A stretch of DNA of 64,000 nt. Source: an uncultured Bacteroidales bacterium (lineage in GTDB: Bacteria; Bacteroidota; Bacteroidia; Bacteroidales; Muribaculaceae). The DNA lies in NCBI GenBank assembly GCA_902768435.1, contig CACXLJ010000017.1:1-64000 (forward strand). Direction: 5' to 3'. Of this stretch, positions 9,901 through 17,611 are shown piece after piece (within the stretch, counting starts at the first letter, position 1; each line of letters begins with the position of its first letter). The position numbers and the translations under genes are program-made. The notes beneath the pieces are model-generated. The model ran no database searches. It saw only the letters and a program-made list of their open reading frames with translations, and was not told the origin of the DNA.

Positions 9901-10017
9901 CTCATCGATGTGATCATGAACTCTGTCACCGACAACCCCCGTGCCGATGTGAGCGAAGATGGCGAAATCGATGTGCGCGACATCACCGCCCTCATCGACA
10001 TCATCATGAACAGCTAA
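7000..10017 (+). CDS. Secreted C10 cysteine peptidase with dockerin-like module, copy 2
   Basis: A 1005-residue paralogue of the preceding gene. It has a signal peptide at 1-20, a propeptide to about 145, catalytic Cys179 in CLTGCPATS and His335 in GHAFNVDG, then YHVNFGWSG. It is longer than copy 1 because the C-terminal half has two Ig-like repeats (about 388-490 and 592-695, each ending in VSLTG or VTLTG) separated by a fibronectin-III domain (about 495-590). Another beta-sandwich region follows, and the two dockerin-like loops lie at 950-1005. The two C10 genes also share about 120 bp upstream of the start, so they arose by a local duplication that included the promoter. It probably digests host or dietary protein outside the cell. 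Confidence 0.92.
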   Translation: MLKKSLLIVAALVAAFQSLAAPVDVATAKATAKQYLVNQIYAGKFMAPAATEPVLIKTEMGKVNQEAPVFYIFNTSTTFVVVSADDRAEEVLVVGDKPLSLDRFPDGLKEMLSCYTEEIDWLLSNPDAQVEKPVSFRAPGAKAVTYGPLLTCNWDQTAPYYNQCKFTYNGTSYQCLTGCPATSASMVMYFWKWPTAQVAAISSYTEELNLSYYNSVNFTYPALSATTFDWANMKDSYSGSYTTAQGTAVATLMRYVGQAEKMQYGTESAGGSGILTTKTQQIVDMFTRFGYDSSTTRVVKKTSYSEANWATLIQNEMAAGRPIVFMAVDNSNGGHAFNVDGYRDSDNKYHVNFGWSGDGNAWCAMNSFGYSQWGTTYNFNQGQQAVIGIKPTADYFGPMITTSEETLTMEGVVGQATTSTFTVTGSNLTGNVTLTVSGTGFSVSPTTISASEAAAGKTVTVTYNPTAAGTHNGTITLKSTGATNKTVSLTGTAKYGVDAPVLAAASDITETGFTATWTHNPSVNVTYTLDVRRNGQTVSGFPKTGITAKTYNVTGLTKDQTYTFRVKAVPTNTSTANESDWSNNQTVTLTVAAVPTITTTANTLGFGSIMVGQNNQKSFTVTGANLEGNITAALTDANGVFTLNTTSITPAQAANGKAITVTFTPKANVEYQGTITLTSANAQTKTVTLTGNGAYADPVMLAADENYININKFRADWTDATPDANVASYTLEVNYVAPEPPAPVVELIGSLLGTDFTGSATGYYEVTLPAPWGGTNVRGGLNSIIYFRNNYQGTGTAGNITYTIPEGYENKTFTMKITTQNATDGAGNLIVATPQTAAVGHTFSAGETYAWKVNASSGEKITITTTDANYSPNITKIEVYSGDATGAKASETGDETQRTITGITNKYYDVTGLIDEGTYNYKVKAIYTNGTESNWSNLEEVTLFTNETWLRGDVNGDGEVDVRDITALIDVIMNSVTDNPRADVSEDGEIDVRDITALIDIIMNS

Positions 10018-10062
10018 TGCCAGTTAGTTCCTTCAAAGCGAAGGACAGCATAACCCATATCT

Positions 10063-10098
10063 GAGAGCCATTGCCGTTTGGGCAGTGGCTCTCTTTTT
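10063..10098 (+). terminator. Terminator of C10 peptidase copy 2
   Basis: The arms gagagccattgcc and ggcagtggctctc (G-T wobble allowed) are followed by ttttttc. Confidence 0.85.
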
Positions 10099-10147
10099 TC
10101 AGACTAAGCCCGAATAGCATCCTCTCCAAAATAATTCAATTTTTCGG

Positions 10148-10186
10148 CCTAATGACCGATTTGGGTTACCCAATTCGGTCATTAGG
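10148..10186. repeat. Long inverted repeat with a distant half copy
   Basis: The 19-bp arms cctaatgaccgatttgggt (10148-10166) and acccaattcggtcattagg (10168-10186) differ at one position. One arm is repeated in direct orientation at 10294-10313. There is no T-run close enough for a clear terminator. No gene is seen in 10018-10436; the short open frame at 10071-10271 runs through these repeats and is not supported. Confidence 0.7.
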
Positions 10187-10419
10187 ATTTTTGTTAGAAC
10201 AGAATTTATTTTGTGCAGATTGTGACGCTGACAGTGCAAGCATAGCGGGCTATGGTAAGATGTCAGAATAGATTAAATAACCAACCTTTTCGACCTAATG
10301 ACCGATTTGGGTTTAAACCTCACCGCTTTATTTGGGTCAAATAGTCACAAAAAAGGCCCAATAACGAAGGGTTACAAAAAAAATTGTGCTGAAAGTAGTT
10401 TTTTTTCAAAAAAAAGATG

Positions 10420-10427
10420 TAATTTTG
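10420..10427 (+). promoter_or_regulatory. -7 element decides the start of the next gene
   Basis: TAATTTTG matches TAnnTTTG. Transcription from it would begin around 10434, so the upstream in-frame start at 10386 would be excluded and the ATG at 10437 would be on a nearly leaderless transcript. Confidence 0.4.
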
Positions 10428-10436
10428 CCTGTTGAA

Positions 10437-10751
10437 ATGAAGAAGTTGCTTTACATATCGCTTTGTTGCGCCACACTGGCAGTAGCATCAGCATTTGCCA
10501 CGCCTTGGCCCGGAAGCTCTCAGCGCATCGAAAATGTGCAGAGCAGCGCTGCTTCGGTGCGCGGTGGCGACGGACGCATCCACCTCACGGCTGGTAGCGA
10601 GGAAGCATTCTTCCAGATCTACTCCATCACAGGTCAAATGGTGAAGCAGCTCAAGCTGAACGCCGACACGCATGTGTCGATCGAAATGCCCAAAGGCTTC
10701 TACATCGTGCGCTACAACAACCAGTGGTCGAGAAAAGTGGTCGTCAACTGA
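10437..10751 (+). CDS. Very small secreted protein with sorting-domain-like C-terminus
   Basis: A 104-residue protein read from the ATG at 10437, where MKKLLYISLCCATLAVASA forms a signal peptide. An alternative start 51 bp upstream would bury this signal. After a short linker, the remaining 60 or so residues resemble the C-terminal sorting-type domains of Bacteroidota secreted proteins (FFQIYSITGQMVKQL..., then KGFYIVRYNNQWSRKVVVN). Such domains normally follow a large cargo, but here there is almost nothing before it. It may be a stand-alone surface protein or the remnant of a larger one. The function is unknown. Confidence 0.7.
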   Translation: MKKLLYISLCCATLAVASAFATPWPGSSQRIENVQSSAASVRGGDGRIHLTAGSEEAFFQIYSITGQMVKQLKLNADTHVSIEMPKGFYIVRYNNQWSRKVVVN

Positions 10752-10786
10752 TCCCCACATCGGGAATCGATTGCTACGCAAAACAC

Positions 10787-10829
10787 ACTATCATTGCCTT
10801 AGCCGTGAGCATGGAATGATAGTTTTTTG
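10787..10829 (+). terminator. Terminator of the small secreted protein gene
   Basis: The arms actatcatt (10787-10795) and aatgatagt (10815-10823) are followed by ttttttg. Confidence 0.8.
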
Positions 10830-10854
10830 TTTTTAAGGTGAACTGATATTTTTG
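10826..10854 (+). promoter_or_regulatory. Possible promoter of the cls-ispE pair
   Basis: TTTG (10826-10829), a 17-bp spacer and TATTTTTG (10847-10854) resemble the Bacteroidota form with a slightly short spacer. It overlaps the T-run of the terminator before it. Confidence 0.45.
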
Positions 10855-10879
10855 TAAAACCCTTCGTTATACCTGAATT

Positions 10880-12328
10880 ATGACGGTTCTTGCACAGGCG
10901 GTATCATACTCTTATGTGGTGTTTATCATATTCACCATACTCTATGTGCTCACCATCCTGGGCTTGATTGGAGTCGTTATCTCAGAGAACCGCAATCCCG
11001 TGAAATCGCTCGCTTGGGTAACGGTGCTCATTCTCTTGCCCGTGCTGGGCGTTTTCCTGTTTCTGCTCTTCGGGCGCAGCCTCAAAGGTGTGCGCATGAT
11101 CTCACGCCGCAAGAGCAACAAGCTGCTGGGCGACATGGCCATAGGCAAGACCGATATTGACCAGCTTGGCATCAATGAGGAGAGCAAGCAAATTGCGCGC
11201 CTGGTCAATTCAATCGTGGAGCCACACTACTTTTCGGGCAATCACATCGAAATCTTCACATCGGGTCAGGAAAAGTTCGACGCCCTCAAGCGCGACATGC
11301 TCGCCGCCAAAGAATACATACACCTGCAATACTACATTTTTGCACGCGACAAGATTGGCCGCGAGATTCGCGACATTCTGGTGCAAAAAGCCCAGGAAGG
11401 CGTGAAAGTGCGGGTCATCTACGACCACATTGGCTCATTCCTGCTCAACATGTCGTTCTTTCGCAAGATGCGCAAGGCGGGCGTTGAGGCCTATCCTTTC
11501 CTCAAGGTTACCATCATGGAGTTCGCCAACAGGCTCAACTGGCGCAACCACCGCAAGATGGTCATCATCGATGGCAAGATTGGCTACATCGGCGGCATGA
11601 ACATCGCCGACCGCTATGTGACAGGAAGCAAGCACAAGCTGCCCTGGCGCGACACGCATCTGCGCATCACCGGCAATGCCCTCAAGGGCCTGCAATACTC
11701 GTTTGCCGTTGACTGGAACTTCATGAAACGCTCGCTACTCACCGAGACCACCCTCACCCACGAGGTGGCACCCGGAAGCCCCGACGGCATGCAGATTGTG
11801 AGCAGCGGCCCTACCGGCAGGTGGAATGCCATTTCGCATGTGTTCCTCAAGGCCATTGCCAATGCCAAGCGGTCGATTTATATTCAAACTCCCTATTTCC
11901 TGCCCACCGACGGCCTGCTCAAGGTGCTCCAGTCGGCGGCACTGGCCAAAATCGATGTGCGGCTCATGGTGCCGCGCACACCCGACTCGCGATTGCTCAA
12001 ATACTCGTCATACTCCTACATCAAAGAGTGCCTGCAGGCTGGCATCAAGGTCTATTTCTATGAGCACACCATGATGCACGCCAAGAGCGTGATTGTCGAC
12101 GACGAGTTTGTCACCACGGGCTCCACCAATTTCGACTTCCGCAGTTTCGAGCACAACTTCGAGTGCAATGTGATGGTCTACAGCAAGCAGTTCAACGAAC
12201 GCATGAAACGCATCTTCATGGCCGATCTCAAGAACTGCACCCGCATCACCCTGCCACACTGGCGCCGCCGTCCGGCACAGCAGCGCGTGTTCGAGTCGCT
12301 CGCAAGGCTCATGAGCCCCATTCTTTAA
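10880..12328 (+). CDS. cls: Cardiolipin synthase
   Basis: A 482-residue membrane enzyme that joins two phosphatidylglycerol molecules into cardiolipin and glycerol. Two N-terminal membrane segments (about 9-34 and 43-66) anchor it. Two phospholipase-D motifs follow: His224 in NHRKMVIIDG with GGMNIADRY behind it, and His400 in MHAKSVIVDD with GSTNFDFRSFEHN behind it. Length and layout are those of bacterial ClsA-type enzymes. ispE follows after 22 bp, so the two are probably cotranscribed. Confidence 0.95.
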   Translation: MTVLAQAVSYSYVVFIIFTILYVLTILGLIGVVISENRNPVKSLAWVTVLILLPVLGVFLFLLFGRSLKGVRMISRRKSNKLLGDMAIGKTDIDQLGINEESKQIARLVNSIVEPHYFSGNHIEIFTSGQEKFDALKRDMLAAKEYIHLQYYIFARDKIGREIRDILVQKAQEGVKVRVIYDHIGSFLLNMSFFRKMRKAGVEAYPFLKVTIMEFANRLNWRNHRKMVIIDGKIGYIGGMNIADRYVTGSKHKLPWRDTHLRITGNALKGLQYSFAVDWNFMKRSLLTETTLTHEVAPGSPDGMQIVSSGPTGRWNAISHVFLKAIANAKRSIYIQTPYFLPTDGLLKVLQSAALAKIDVRLMVPRTPDSRLLKYSSYSYIKECLQAGIKVYFYEHTMMHAKSVIVDDEFVTTGSTNFDFRSFEHNFECNVMVYSKQFNERMKRIFMADLKNCTRITLPHWRRRPAQQRVFESLARLMSPIL

Positions 12329-12350
12329 CCTTCATACCTTTTCCAGCAAT

Positions 12351-13187
12351 ATGATTGTATTCCCTAATGCCAAAATCAATATCGGACTCAACATTGTGGA
12401 ACGCCGCCCCGACGGTTATCACAACATCGAAACCGTGTTCTACCCCATTCCGCTGTGCGACGCCCTCGAGATTGTGCCTGCACACGACGGCGATGCCACA
12501 CTCACCTGCTACGGCAATGCCGTCGATTGCCCTGTAGAGAAGAATCTGGTGATGAAGGCCTACAGGCTCATGCAGCGCCAATTCCAGCTGCCGCCCGTCA
12601 ACATCTTCCTCTACAAGCACATCCCCGATGGCGCCGGGCTCGGAGGCGGCTCGAGCGATGCCGCTTTCACGCTCACCACCCTCAACACTATGTTTCGGTT
12701 GAATCTCACCAACGAGCAACTGGCACAAATGGCAATCACAATAGGTGCCGACTGCCCCTTCTTCATCTACAACACGCCCATGATAGCCACCGGCATTGGC
12801 GATGTGCTAAGCCCCATCGATGTCGACATCAAGAGATTCACCCTGCTGCTCATCAAGCCCGATGTGTCGGTACCCACCAAGGCCGCCTATGCGCATGTCA
12901 CACCACACCCGGCCCTGGTGCCCATACCCGCCATCCTTGAGCAAGAACCCCAATTGTGGCGTGACACCCTCGTCAACGATTTTGAAACCAGCGTTTTTGC
13001 CCAATACCCTGAATTGGCGAGCATCAAGCAGAGCCTCTACGATGCTGGTGCCATCTATGCCTCCATGTCAGGCTCCGGCTCTTCAATCTTTGGCCTGTTC
13101 CCCGCTTCAACCAGCACCGAGCAACTGAAGCAGATGTCCCTGCTCAATCACTACCCAACCCACTTCATTCTCCCACTCAACCACTGA
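12351..13187 (+). CDS. ispE: 4-diphosphocytidyl-2-C-methyl-D-erythritol kinase
   Basis: A 278-residue GHMP kinase of the non-mevalonate isoprenoid pathway, which phosphorylates CDP-methylerythritol at the 2-hydroxyl. The N-terminal PNAKINIGLNIVERRPDGYHNIETVF and the ATP loop GAGLGGGSSDAAF (from about residue 95) are diagnostic. The C-terminal glycine-rich SMSGSGSSIFGLF is also that of the family. It lies 22 bp after cls with no terminator between them. Confidence 0.96.
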   Translation: MIVFPNAKINIGLNIVERRPDGYHNIETVFYPIPLCDALEIVPAHDGDATLTCYGNAVDCPVEKNLVMKAYRLMQRQFQLPPVNIFLYKHIPDGAGLGGGSSDAAFTLTTLNTMFRLNLTNEQLAQMAITIGADCPFFIYNTPMIATGIGDVLSPIDVDIKRFTLLLIKPDVSVPTKAAYAHVTPHPALVPIPAILEQEPQLWRDTLVNDFETSVFAQYPELASIKQSLYDAGAIYASMSGSGSSIFGLFPASTSTEQLKQMSLLNHYPTHFILPLNH

Positions 13188-13386
13188 CCCCACCCCTCCC
13201 TCTTTTTCACCACACTGCACAATAAAACTGACGGTTTTCCCGAGTTTAGGGTTGAGTGTTTAGTGTTTGCGTTTAGCGCAATGCATTTAACCCGCCAAGC
13301 CCCGTTAGGAGCGACAGATAATAGGCAGGGGCGTGAGCCCCTGTTACAAGGCAATTTAAAACAATTAGCCCCATCGGGGCGACAGA

Positions 13387-13429
13387 CTATGTGCAGGGCT
13401 GGCCTCACCGCCAGCCCTCACTTTTCCTC
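13387..13429. repeat. 43-bp dispersed repeat, copy 2
   Basis: It is identical to 56-98. The 25 bp at 13459-13483 (ccctcaaccgcgagcttgctc...) recurs inverted at 41356-41380, between truA and speA. Confidence 0.85.
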
Positions 13430-13631
13430 CCCCTACACTCTCAACCCTACACTCTCAACCCTCAACCGCGAGCTTGCTCGCATCAAAATCATCTGCTCAA
13501 TCTGCATAATCTGCGTGAGCCCAAAGCAACTGCGCGTCGCTGTGTGCCAAAGTGGCAGATGTCGCGACTTGCTCGCTGCGTTTCTGTCATTTTCAATGTG
13601 TGCAATATCATTATCGCCAAAACTCGCCAGT

Positions 13632-13648
13632 TTGGCAAAATTTTTGCT
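13632..13648 (+). promoter_or_regulatory. Sigma-54-type -24/-12 element upstream of grpE
   Basis: The sequence TTGGCA-aaattt-TTGCT fits the RpoN consensus YTGGCACG-N4-TTGCW at YTGGCA and TTGCW. GG (13634-13635) and GC (13646-13647) are separated by exactly 10 bp. The predicted start is near 13659, about 79 bp before grpE. The same arrangement precedes hsp20 at 39190. Confidence 0.55.
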
Positions 13649-13737
13649 ATATATACAAATGTGCTTTGTTATGTGCCTGGTTATGCATGTAATGAGGCAC
13701 ATCAGTAATGCACGAAACTTAAAATACAACAAAATAT

Positions 13738-14322
13738 ATGGCAAAGAAAGAACATAAAGAAAACGAGGCTCTCGACAAGGAGCAACAGGAATTGCAACAA
13801 GATGAGAACCTGAATCAAGAAGCCCCGGCAACCGATGCCGAGGAACAGGAAGAACACGAAGAAACCGATGAGGAAAAAATTGCACGGCTCGAAGCTGAAC
13901 TCGACAAGGAAAAGAAGGAATATGTGTTCCTGCTGGCCGAGTTCGACAACTTCCGCAAGCGCACCATGCGTGAAAAGCAGGACCTCATCAAGAATGGCGC
14001 CGAGAAGGCCATGCTTGAACTGCTGCCTGTGATCGACGACATGGAACGCGCCTTGCAGGCCATTGACGAAGGTGGTGATATCGACAGCCTCAAAGAGGGT
14101 GTCACACTCATCCACAACAAATTCATGAAATATCTTGAGTCACAGCAGGTAAAGCCTATGAACAGCACTGGCGAAGACTTCGACAGTGAGGTGTTTGAGG
14201 CTGTGACCATGTTCCCTGCGCCCGACGAGAGCCAGCGTGGCAAGGTCATCGACACGGTGCTCAAGGGCTATATGATTAACGATAAGGTTTTGCGACACGC
14301 CAAGGTGGTGGTCGGACAATAA
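13738..14322 (+). CDS. grpE: GrpE nucleotide exchange factor
   Basis: A 194-residue co-chaperone that releases ADP from DnaK. The N-terminal 60 residues are highly charged and form a coiled coil. The conserved part begins at LLAEFDNFRKRTMREK and includes LELLPVIDDMERAL, then VEDFDSE-type residues and a C-terminal beta domain ending VLRHAKVVVGQ. dnaJ follows after 12 bp, a common Bacteroidota order, while dnaK is elsewhere. A sigma-54-like element lies about 90 bp upstream. Confidence 0.96.
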   Translation: MAKKEHKENEALDKEQQELQQDENLNQEAPATDAEEQEEHEETDEEKIARLEAELDKEKKEYVFLLAEFDNFRKRTMREKQDLIKNGAEKAMLELLPVIDDMERALQAIDEGGDIDSLKEGVTLIHNKFMKYLESQQVKPMNSTGEDFDSEVFEAVTMFPAPDESQRGKVIDTVLKGYMINDKVLRHAKVVVGQ

Positions 14323-14334
14323 TACACTCACATT

Positions 14335-15495
14335 ATGGCAAAAAGAGACTATTACGAAGTGCTGGGCGTCAACAAGAACGCCACCGACGATGAGCTCAAG
14401 AAAGCTTATCGCAAGATGGCCATCAAGTACCACCCCGACCGTCAACAGGGAAAATCGGACGCCGAAAAGAAAGAGGCCGAAGAGAAATTCAAGGAGGCTG
14501 CCGAAGCCTACGATGTTCTCAGCGACCCCAACAAGCGCGCCCGCTACGACCAGTTCGGCTTTGCCGGCGACCAGATGGGCGGCGGTTTTGGCGGCGGCAT
14601 GTCGATGGACGACATCTTCTCGCACTTCGGCGACATTTTCGGTGATTTCTTCGGCGGTGGAGGCGGCTTCTCAAGTCGTGCCACCGGTGGCAACAGGGTG
14701 AAACGAGGCAGCGACCTGCGCATCCGTGTGAAAATAAACCTGCACGATGCAGCTCATGGCGTGGAAAAGAAACTGAAACTGCCACGACTCATCTCGTGCC
14801 AGCACTGTCATGGCACAGGTGCTAAAGACGGCACAGCCCTCGATACCTGCCCCAACTGCCACGGTAGCGGCGTCGAAGTGAGAGTGCAGCGCACACTGCT
14901 CGGCAACATGCAGACGCAGAGCACCTGTCAGCGATGCGGCGGTAGCGGCAAAATCATCAAGGAACGCTGCACGCACTGTGGCGGACAAGGACTTGTCAGG
15001 AAAGAAGATATTGTTGCAGTCAACATCCCGGCAGGCGTGGCCGAAGGCATGACCCTGCGCATGGGAGGCAAAGGCAACGAGGCCCCAGGCGGCGGCATTC
15101 CGGGCGATTTGCTTGTGGTTATCGAGGAAGAGCGTCATCCGCAACTCATGCGCGATGGCAACGATCTGGTCTATAACCTCATGCTCGACTTCCCCACTGC
15201 CGTGTTTGGCGGCAAAGTCGAGGTGCCCACAGTCGACGGTCATGCTCGTGTCACGATTCCCGCTGGCACACAGCCGGGCAAGGTGCTGAGGCTAAGAGGC
15301 AAGGGACTCCCCTCGCCCGACAGCTACGGCACTGGTGACCTGCTCATCAATGTTATGGTATATGTGCCCGAACAGCTTAACAGCCAGGAACGAGCCGCCA
15401 TCGAGTCGCTCAAGGGCAGCGAGAATCTGACTCCCACCGAGCAGACTAAAAACCGCATTTTCAACCGGTTGAAACGCATTTTCGATAACGACTGA
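14335..15495 (+). CDS. dnaJ: Chaperone DnaJ
   Basis: A 386-residue type I J-protein that delivers substrates to DnaK and stimulates its ATPase. The J domain carries HPD at 33-35, and a Gly/Phe-rich stretch runs from about 78 to 118. Four CxxCxGxG zinc repeats ([32 protein letters not shown]) occupy 155-219. Two beta domains and a dimerisation tail follow. All parts of a full-length DnaJ are present. It forms an operon with grpE. Confidence 0.97.
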   Translation: MAKRDYYEVLGVNKNATDDELKKAYRKMAIKYHPDRQQGKSDAEKKEAEEKFKEAAEAYDVLSDPNKRARYDQFGFAGDQMGGGFGGGMSMDDIFSHFGDIFGDFFGGGGGFSSRATGGNRVKRGSDLRIRVKINLHDAAHGVEKKLKLPRLISCQHCHGTGAKDGTALDTCPNCHGSGVEVRVQRTLLGNMQTQSTCQRCGGSGKIIKERCTHCGGQGLVRKEDIVAVNIPAGVAEGMTLRMGGKGNEAPGGGIPGDLLVVIEEERHPQLMRDGNDLVYNLMLDFPTAVFGGKVEVPTVDGHARVTIPAGTQPGKVLRLRGKGLPSPDSYGTGDLLINVMVYVPEQLNSQERAAIESLKGSENLTPTEQTKNRIFNRLKRIFDND

Positions 15496-15559
15496 AGGTA
15501 ACCCTTCAACCGCTACTCGCTATCTCTTGTTTTCATAATTATAATTTTTATTGGTTAGG

Positions 15560-15594
15560 ACATCAACGTTCCTGTGGGACGTTGATGTTTTTAT
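15560..15594 (+). terminator. Terminator of grpE-dnaJ, inside the end of the opposing gene
   Basis: The perfect arms acatcaacgt (15560-15569) and acgttgatgt (15579-15588) are followed by ttttatt. The hairpin overlaps the last codons of the convergent CapA-like gene, which ends at 15563. Confidence 0.8.
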
Positions 15595-16624
15595 TCATAA
15601 CCAACTGATGGGTGCGGCTCATGAATGTGTTGAAAGCCGACTTCTGGCTGGCATGCACCACATCGGGCCGCTCTTCGGGTATGAGCGTGTAATTCTTTCC
15701 TGCCACCGGTTTCTGGCAGTAGAACAGTTTATAACGGGCATCGTGCACCACAGGCTTGCCATTCTGCATCTTCACTTTCACCTTCACCATGGCACCGCCA
15801 CGGCAGTCGGGCTTGGTCATGTTCGATATCATGTTGCCCAGGCTATAGACCAGCAGCACATCCTTGTCCCAGCGATTGCTGTGGCGCATCTCAAAGGGCT
15901 CTACCACATGGGGATGCCCGCCAATAATCAGATCCACACCCTGCTCCACCAGAAAGTCGGCGAGATTCTTCTGCTCCTGTACGGGCGTGAGCGTGTACTC
16001 TATGCCCCAGTGCATGTTCACGCACAGCACCTGTGCGCCTGCTTTGCGAGCGGCCTCGATATCTTTTGCTATCAATGCCTTGTCGATGTAGTCAACCACC
16101 ACATCTTTCTGAATGGGAATGCCATTGGTGCCATAGGTGTAGTCAAGAAATGCCACTTTAAGGCCTTTGATGGTCTGTATGCAAGGCAACTGCTTGGCGC
16201 GGGCGGCCGCGTTCACATAGGTGCCCACATGAGGTATCCCGAGTTTGTCGAGCACCTCAATGGTGCGCACGGCACCCTTGTCGCGACGGTCAAGGCAATG
16301 GTTATTGGCCGTGAGCAGCAGGTCGAAACCCGAACGCTGCAGTTGAGCGGCCCACTCGTCGGGCGCGCTAAAGCAGGGGTAGCCCGTATAGGGTGCACCA
16401 CCAAGCGACACTTCCAGATTCACTACCGCGCAATCGGCACCTTGAATGTCGGGCTCAATATACTGGAAACACTCGCTATAATCATAGGTGTTGCCCCCGC
16501 GATGTGCCGCTGTGATTTGTGGCGCATGCTGCATGGCATCGCCAAAGAACACAAAATCCACATCTCCGCTATTGCCCAATAGCGACAACAGCGACAGAAA
16601 CACGCCCGAGAAAAAACCGCTCAT
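15563..16624 (-). CDS. CapA-family protein (calcineurin-like phosphatase fold)
   Basis: A 353-residue protein of the PGA_cap family, which includes the CapA/PgsA poly-gamma-glutamate proteins. The start has a hydrophobic stretch (about 1-17) that suggests export. Family motifs are FFGDAMQH near the beginning, ADCAVVNLEVSLGG, LLLTANNHCLDRRDKG and GGHPHVVEPFE, which carry the metal-binding Asp, Asn and His residues. No PGA synthesis genes are nearby, so the role is more likely a general envelope phosphoesterase than capsule export. folD lies 20 bp upstream on the same strand, so the two are probably cotranscribed. Confidence 0.85.
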   Translation of the reverse strand: MSGFFSGVFLSLLSLLGNSGDVDFVFFGDAMQHAPQITAAHRGGNTYDYSECFQYIEPDIQGADCAVVNLEVSLGGAPYTGYPCFSAPDEWAAQLQRSGFDLLLTANNHCLDRRDKGAVRTIEVLDKLGIPHVGTYVNAAARAKQLPCIQTIKGLKVAFLDYTYGTNGIPIQKDVVVDYIDKALIAKDIEAARKAGAQVLCVNMHWGIEYTLTPVQEQKNLADFLVEQGVDLIIGGHPHVVEPFEMRHSNRWDKDVLLVYSLGNMISNMTKPDCRGGAMVKVKVKMQNGKPVVHDARYKLFYCQKPVAGKNYTLIPEERPDVVHASQKSAFNTFMSRTHQLVMNKNINVPQER

Positions 16625-16644
16625 AAATGTTTATTGTTGAGTCA

Positions 16645-17523
16645 TTAATAAATCTTGCCTTGAGCCGCCAGCAGTGTGTTCTGCATGAGCGACACAATGG
16701 TCATGGGGCCCACACCACCAGGCACAGGAGTGATGTAGCTGCACTTAGGAGCCACCTGATCAAAAGCCACATCGCCACACAGGCGCCAGCCGCTCTTGGT
16801 CTCGGTCGAGGGGATGCGGGTAGTGCCCACATCAATCACCACGGCACCTTCCTTCACCATGTCGGCCTGGACAAACTCAGGCGAACCGATGGCTGCAATC
16901 AGAATGTCGGCCTGACGGGTAATCTCGGCCATATTCTTGGTGGCACTGTGGCAAACGGTTACGGTGCAGTTGCCGGGATTGGCCTTCTGCACCAGCATCG
17001 ATGCCACAGGCTTGCCCACGATGTTGCTGCGACCCAGCACCACACAGTGCTTGCCGCGAGTCTCGATGTTATAGTGGTCGAGCAGCATGAGAATGCCCTG
17101 CGGGGTTGCCGAACGGAAACAAGGCAAACCAATCATCATGCGGCCCACATTGATGGGATGGAAACCGTCAACATCTTTCCTGTAGTCGATGGCTTCTATC
17201 ACTTTTTGTTCATCGATATGTTTGGGCAAGGGCAGCTGCACAATAAAGCCGTCAACATCGGGATCCTCGTTCAGTTTCTGCACTGTGGCGAGCAGTTCTT
17301 CTTCGCTCACGGTATCTTCAAAACGGAGTAACGACGACTTGAAACCACACTCGGCGCACGATTTCACCTTGTTGGCCATGTACGATTCACTTCCGCCGTC
17401 ATGTCCCACCAGCACACCTGCCAGATGAGGACGACGCTTGCCGGCTGCCACCATGGCATCGACCTGTGCGGCAATCTCCTGTTTCACTGCTTTGGCAACA
17501 CTCTTGCCATCAATCAAAGTCAT
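16645..17523 (-). CDS. folD: Bifunctional methylenetetrahydrofolate dehydrogenase / methenyltetrahydrofolate cyclohydrolase
   Basis: A 292-residue cytoplasmic enzyme that converts 5,10-methylene-THF to 10-formyl-THF using NADP. The sequence shows [19 protein letters not shown] with the catalytic Tyr and Lys, [21 protein letters not shown], and the nucleotide-binding [14 protein letters not shown]. Length is normal. It is separated from ffh upstream by a terminator. Confidence 0.97.
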   Translation of the reverse strand: MTLIDGKSVAKAVKQEIAAQVDAMVAAGKRRPHLAGVLVGHDGGSESYMANKVKSCAECGFKSSLLRFEDTVSEEELLATVQKLNEDPDVDGFIVQLPLPKHIDEQKVIEAIDYRKDVDGFHPINVGRMMIGLPCFRSATPQGILMLLDHYNIETRGKHCVVLGRSNIVGKPVASMLVQKANPGNCTVTVCHSATKNMAEITRQADILIAAIGSPEFVQADMVKEGAVVIDVGTTRIPSTETKSGWRLCGDVAFDQVAPKCSYITPVPGGVGPMTIVSLMQNTLLAAQGKIY

Positions 17524-17562
17524 TTTTTCTTGGTTTTATAGGTTATTCTTGATTTATTATTG

Positions 17563-17597
17563 AAAAAAAGGCACCTTCACTGAGCAAAGGTACCTTT
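17563..17597 (-). terminator. Terminator of ffh
   Basis: Read on the minus strand, aaaggtacctt and aaggtgccttt pair with one mismatch and are followed by tttt. Confidence 0.8.
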
Positions 17598-17611
17598 GAT
17601 GAATTCTCAGT

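Larger units (their letters stand above)
13188..13737. other. Repeat-rich intergenic region before grpE
   Basis: No supported gene lies in these 550 bases. In order they hold a 7-bp-period array at 13244-13278 (gtttagg/gttgagt/gtttagt/gtttgcg), a palindromic block at 13298-13380 with hairpins caggggc-gtga-gcccctg (13326-13343) and gccccatcggggc (13368-13380), and the 43-bp repeat at 13387-13429. Then come a second 7-bp array at 13432-13466 (cctacac/tctcaac), the palindrome cgagcttgctcg near 13469, and the grpE promoter region. Open frames through this stretch are products of the repeats. Confidence 0.7.

Noticed and set aside
13263..13885. Several open frames across the grpE upstream region
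   Set aside because: They arise from the dispersed repeats and overlap the grpE promoter or the start of grpE.
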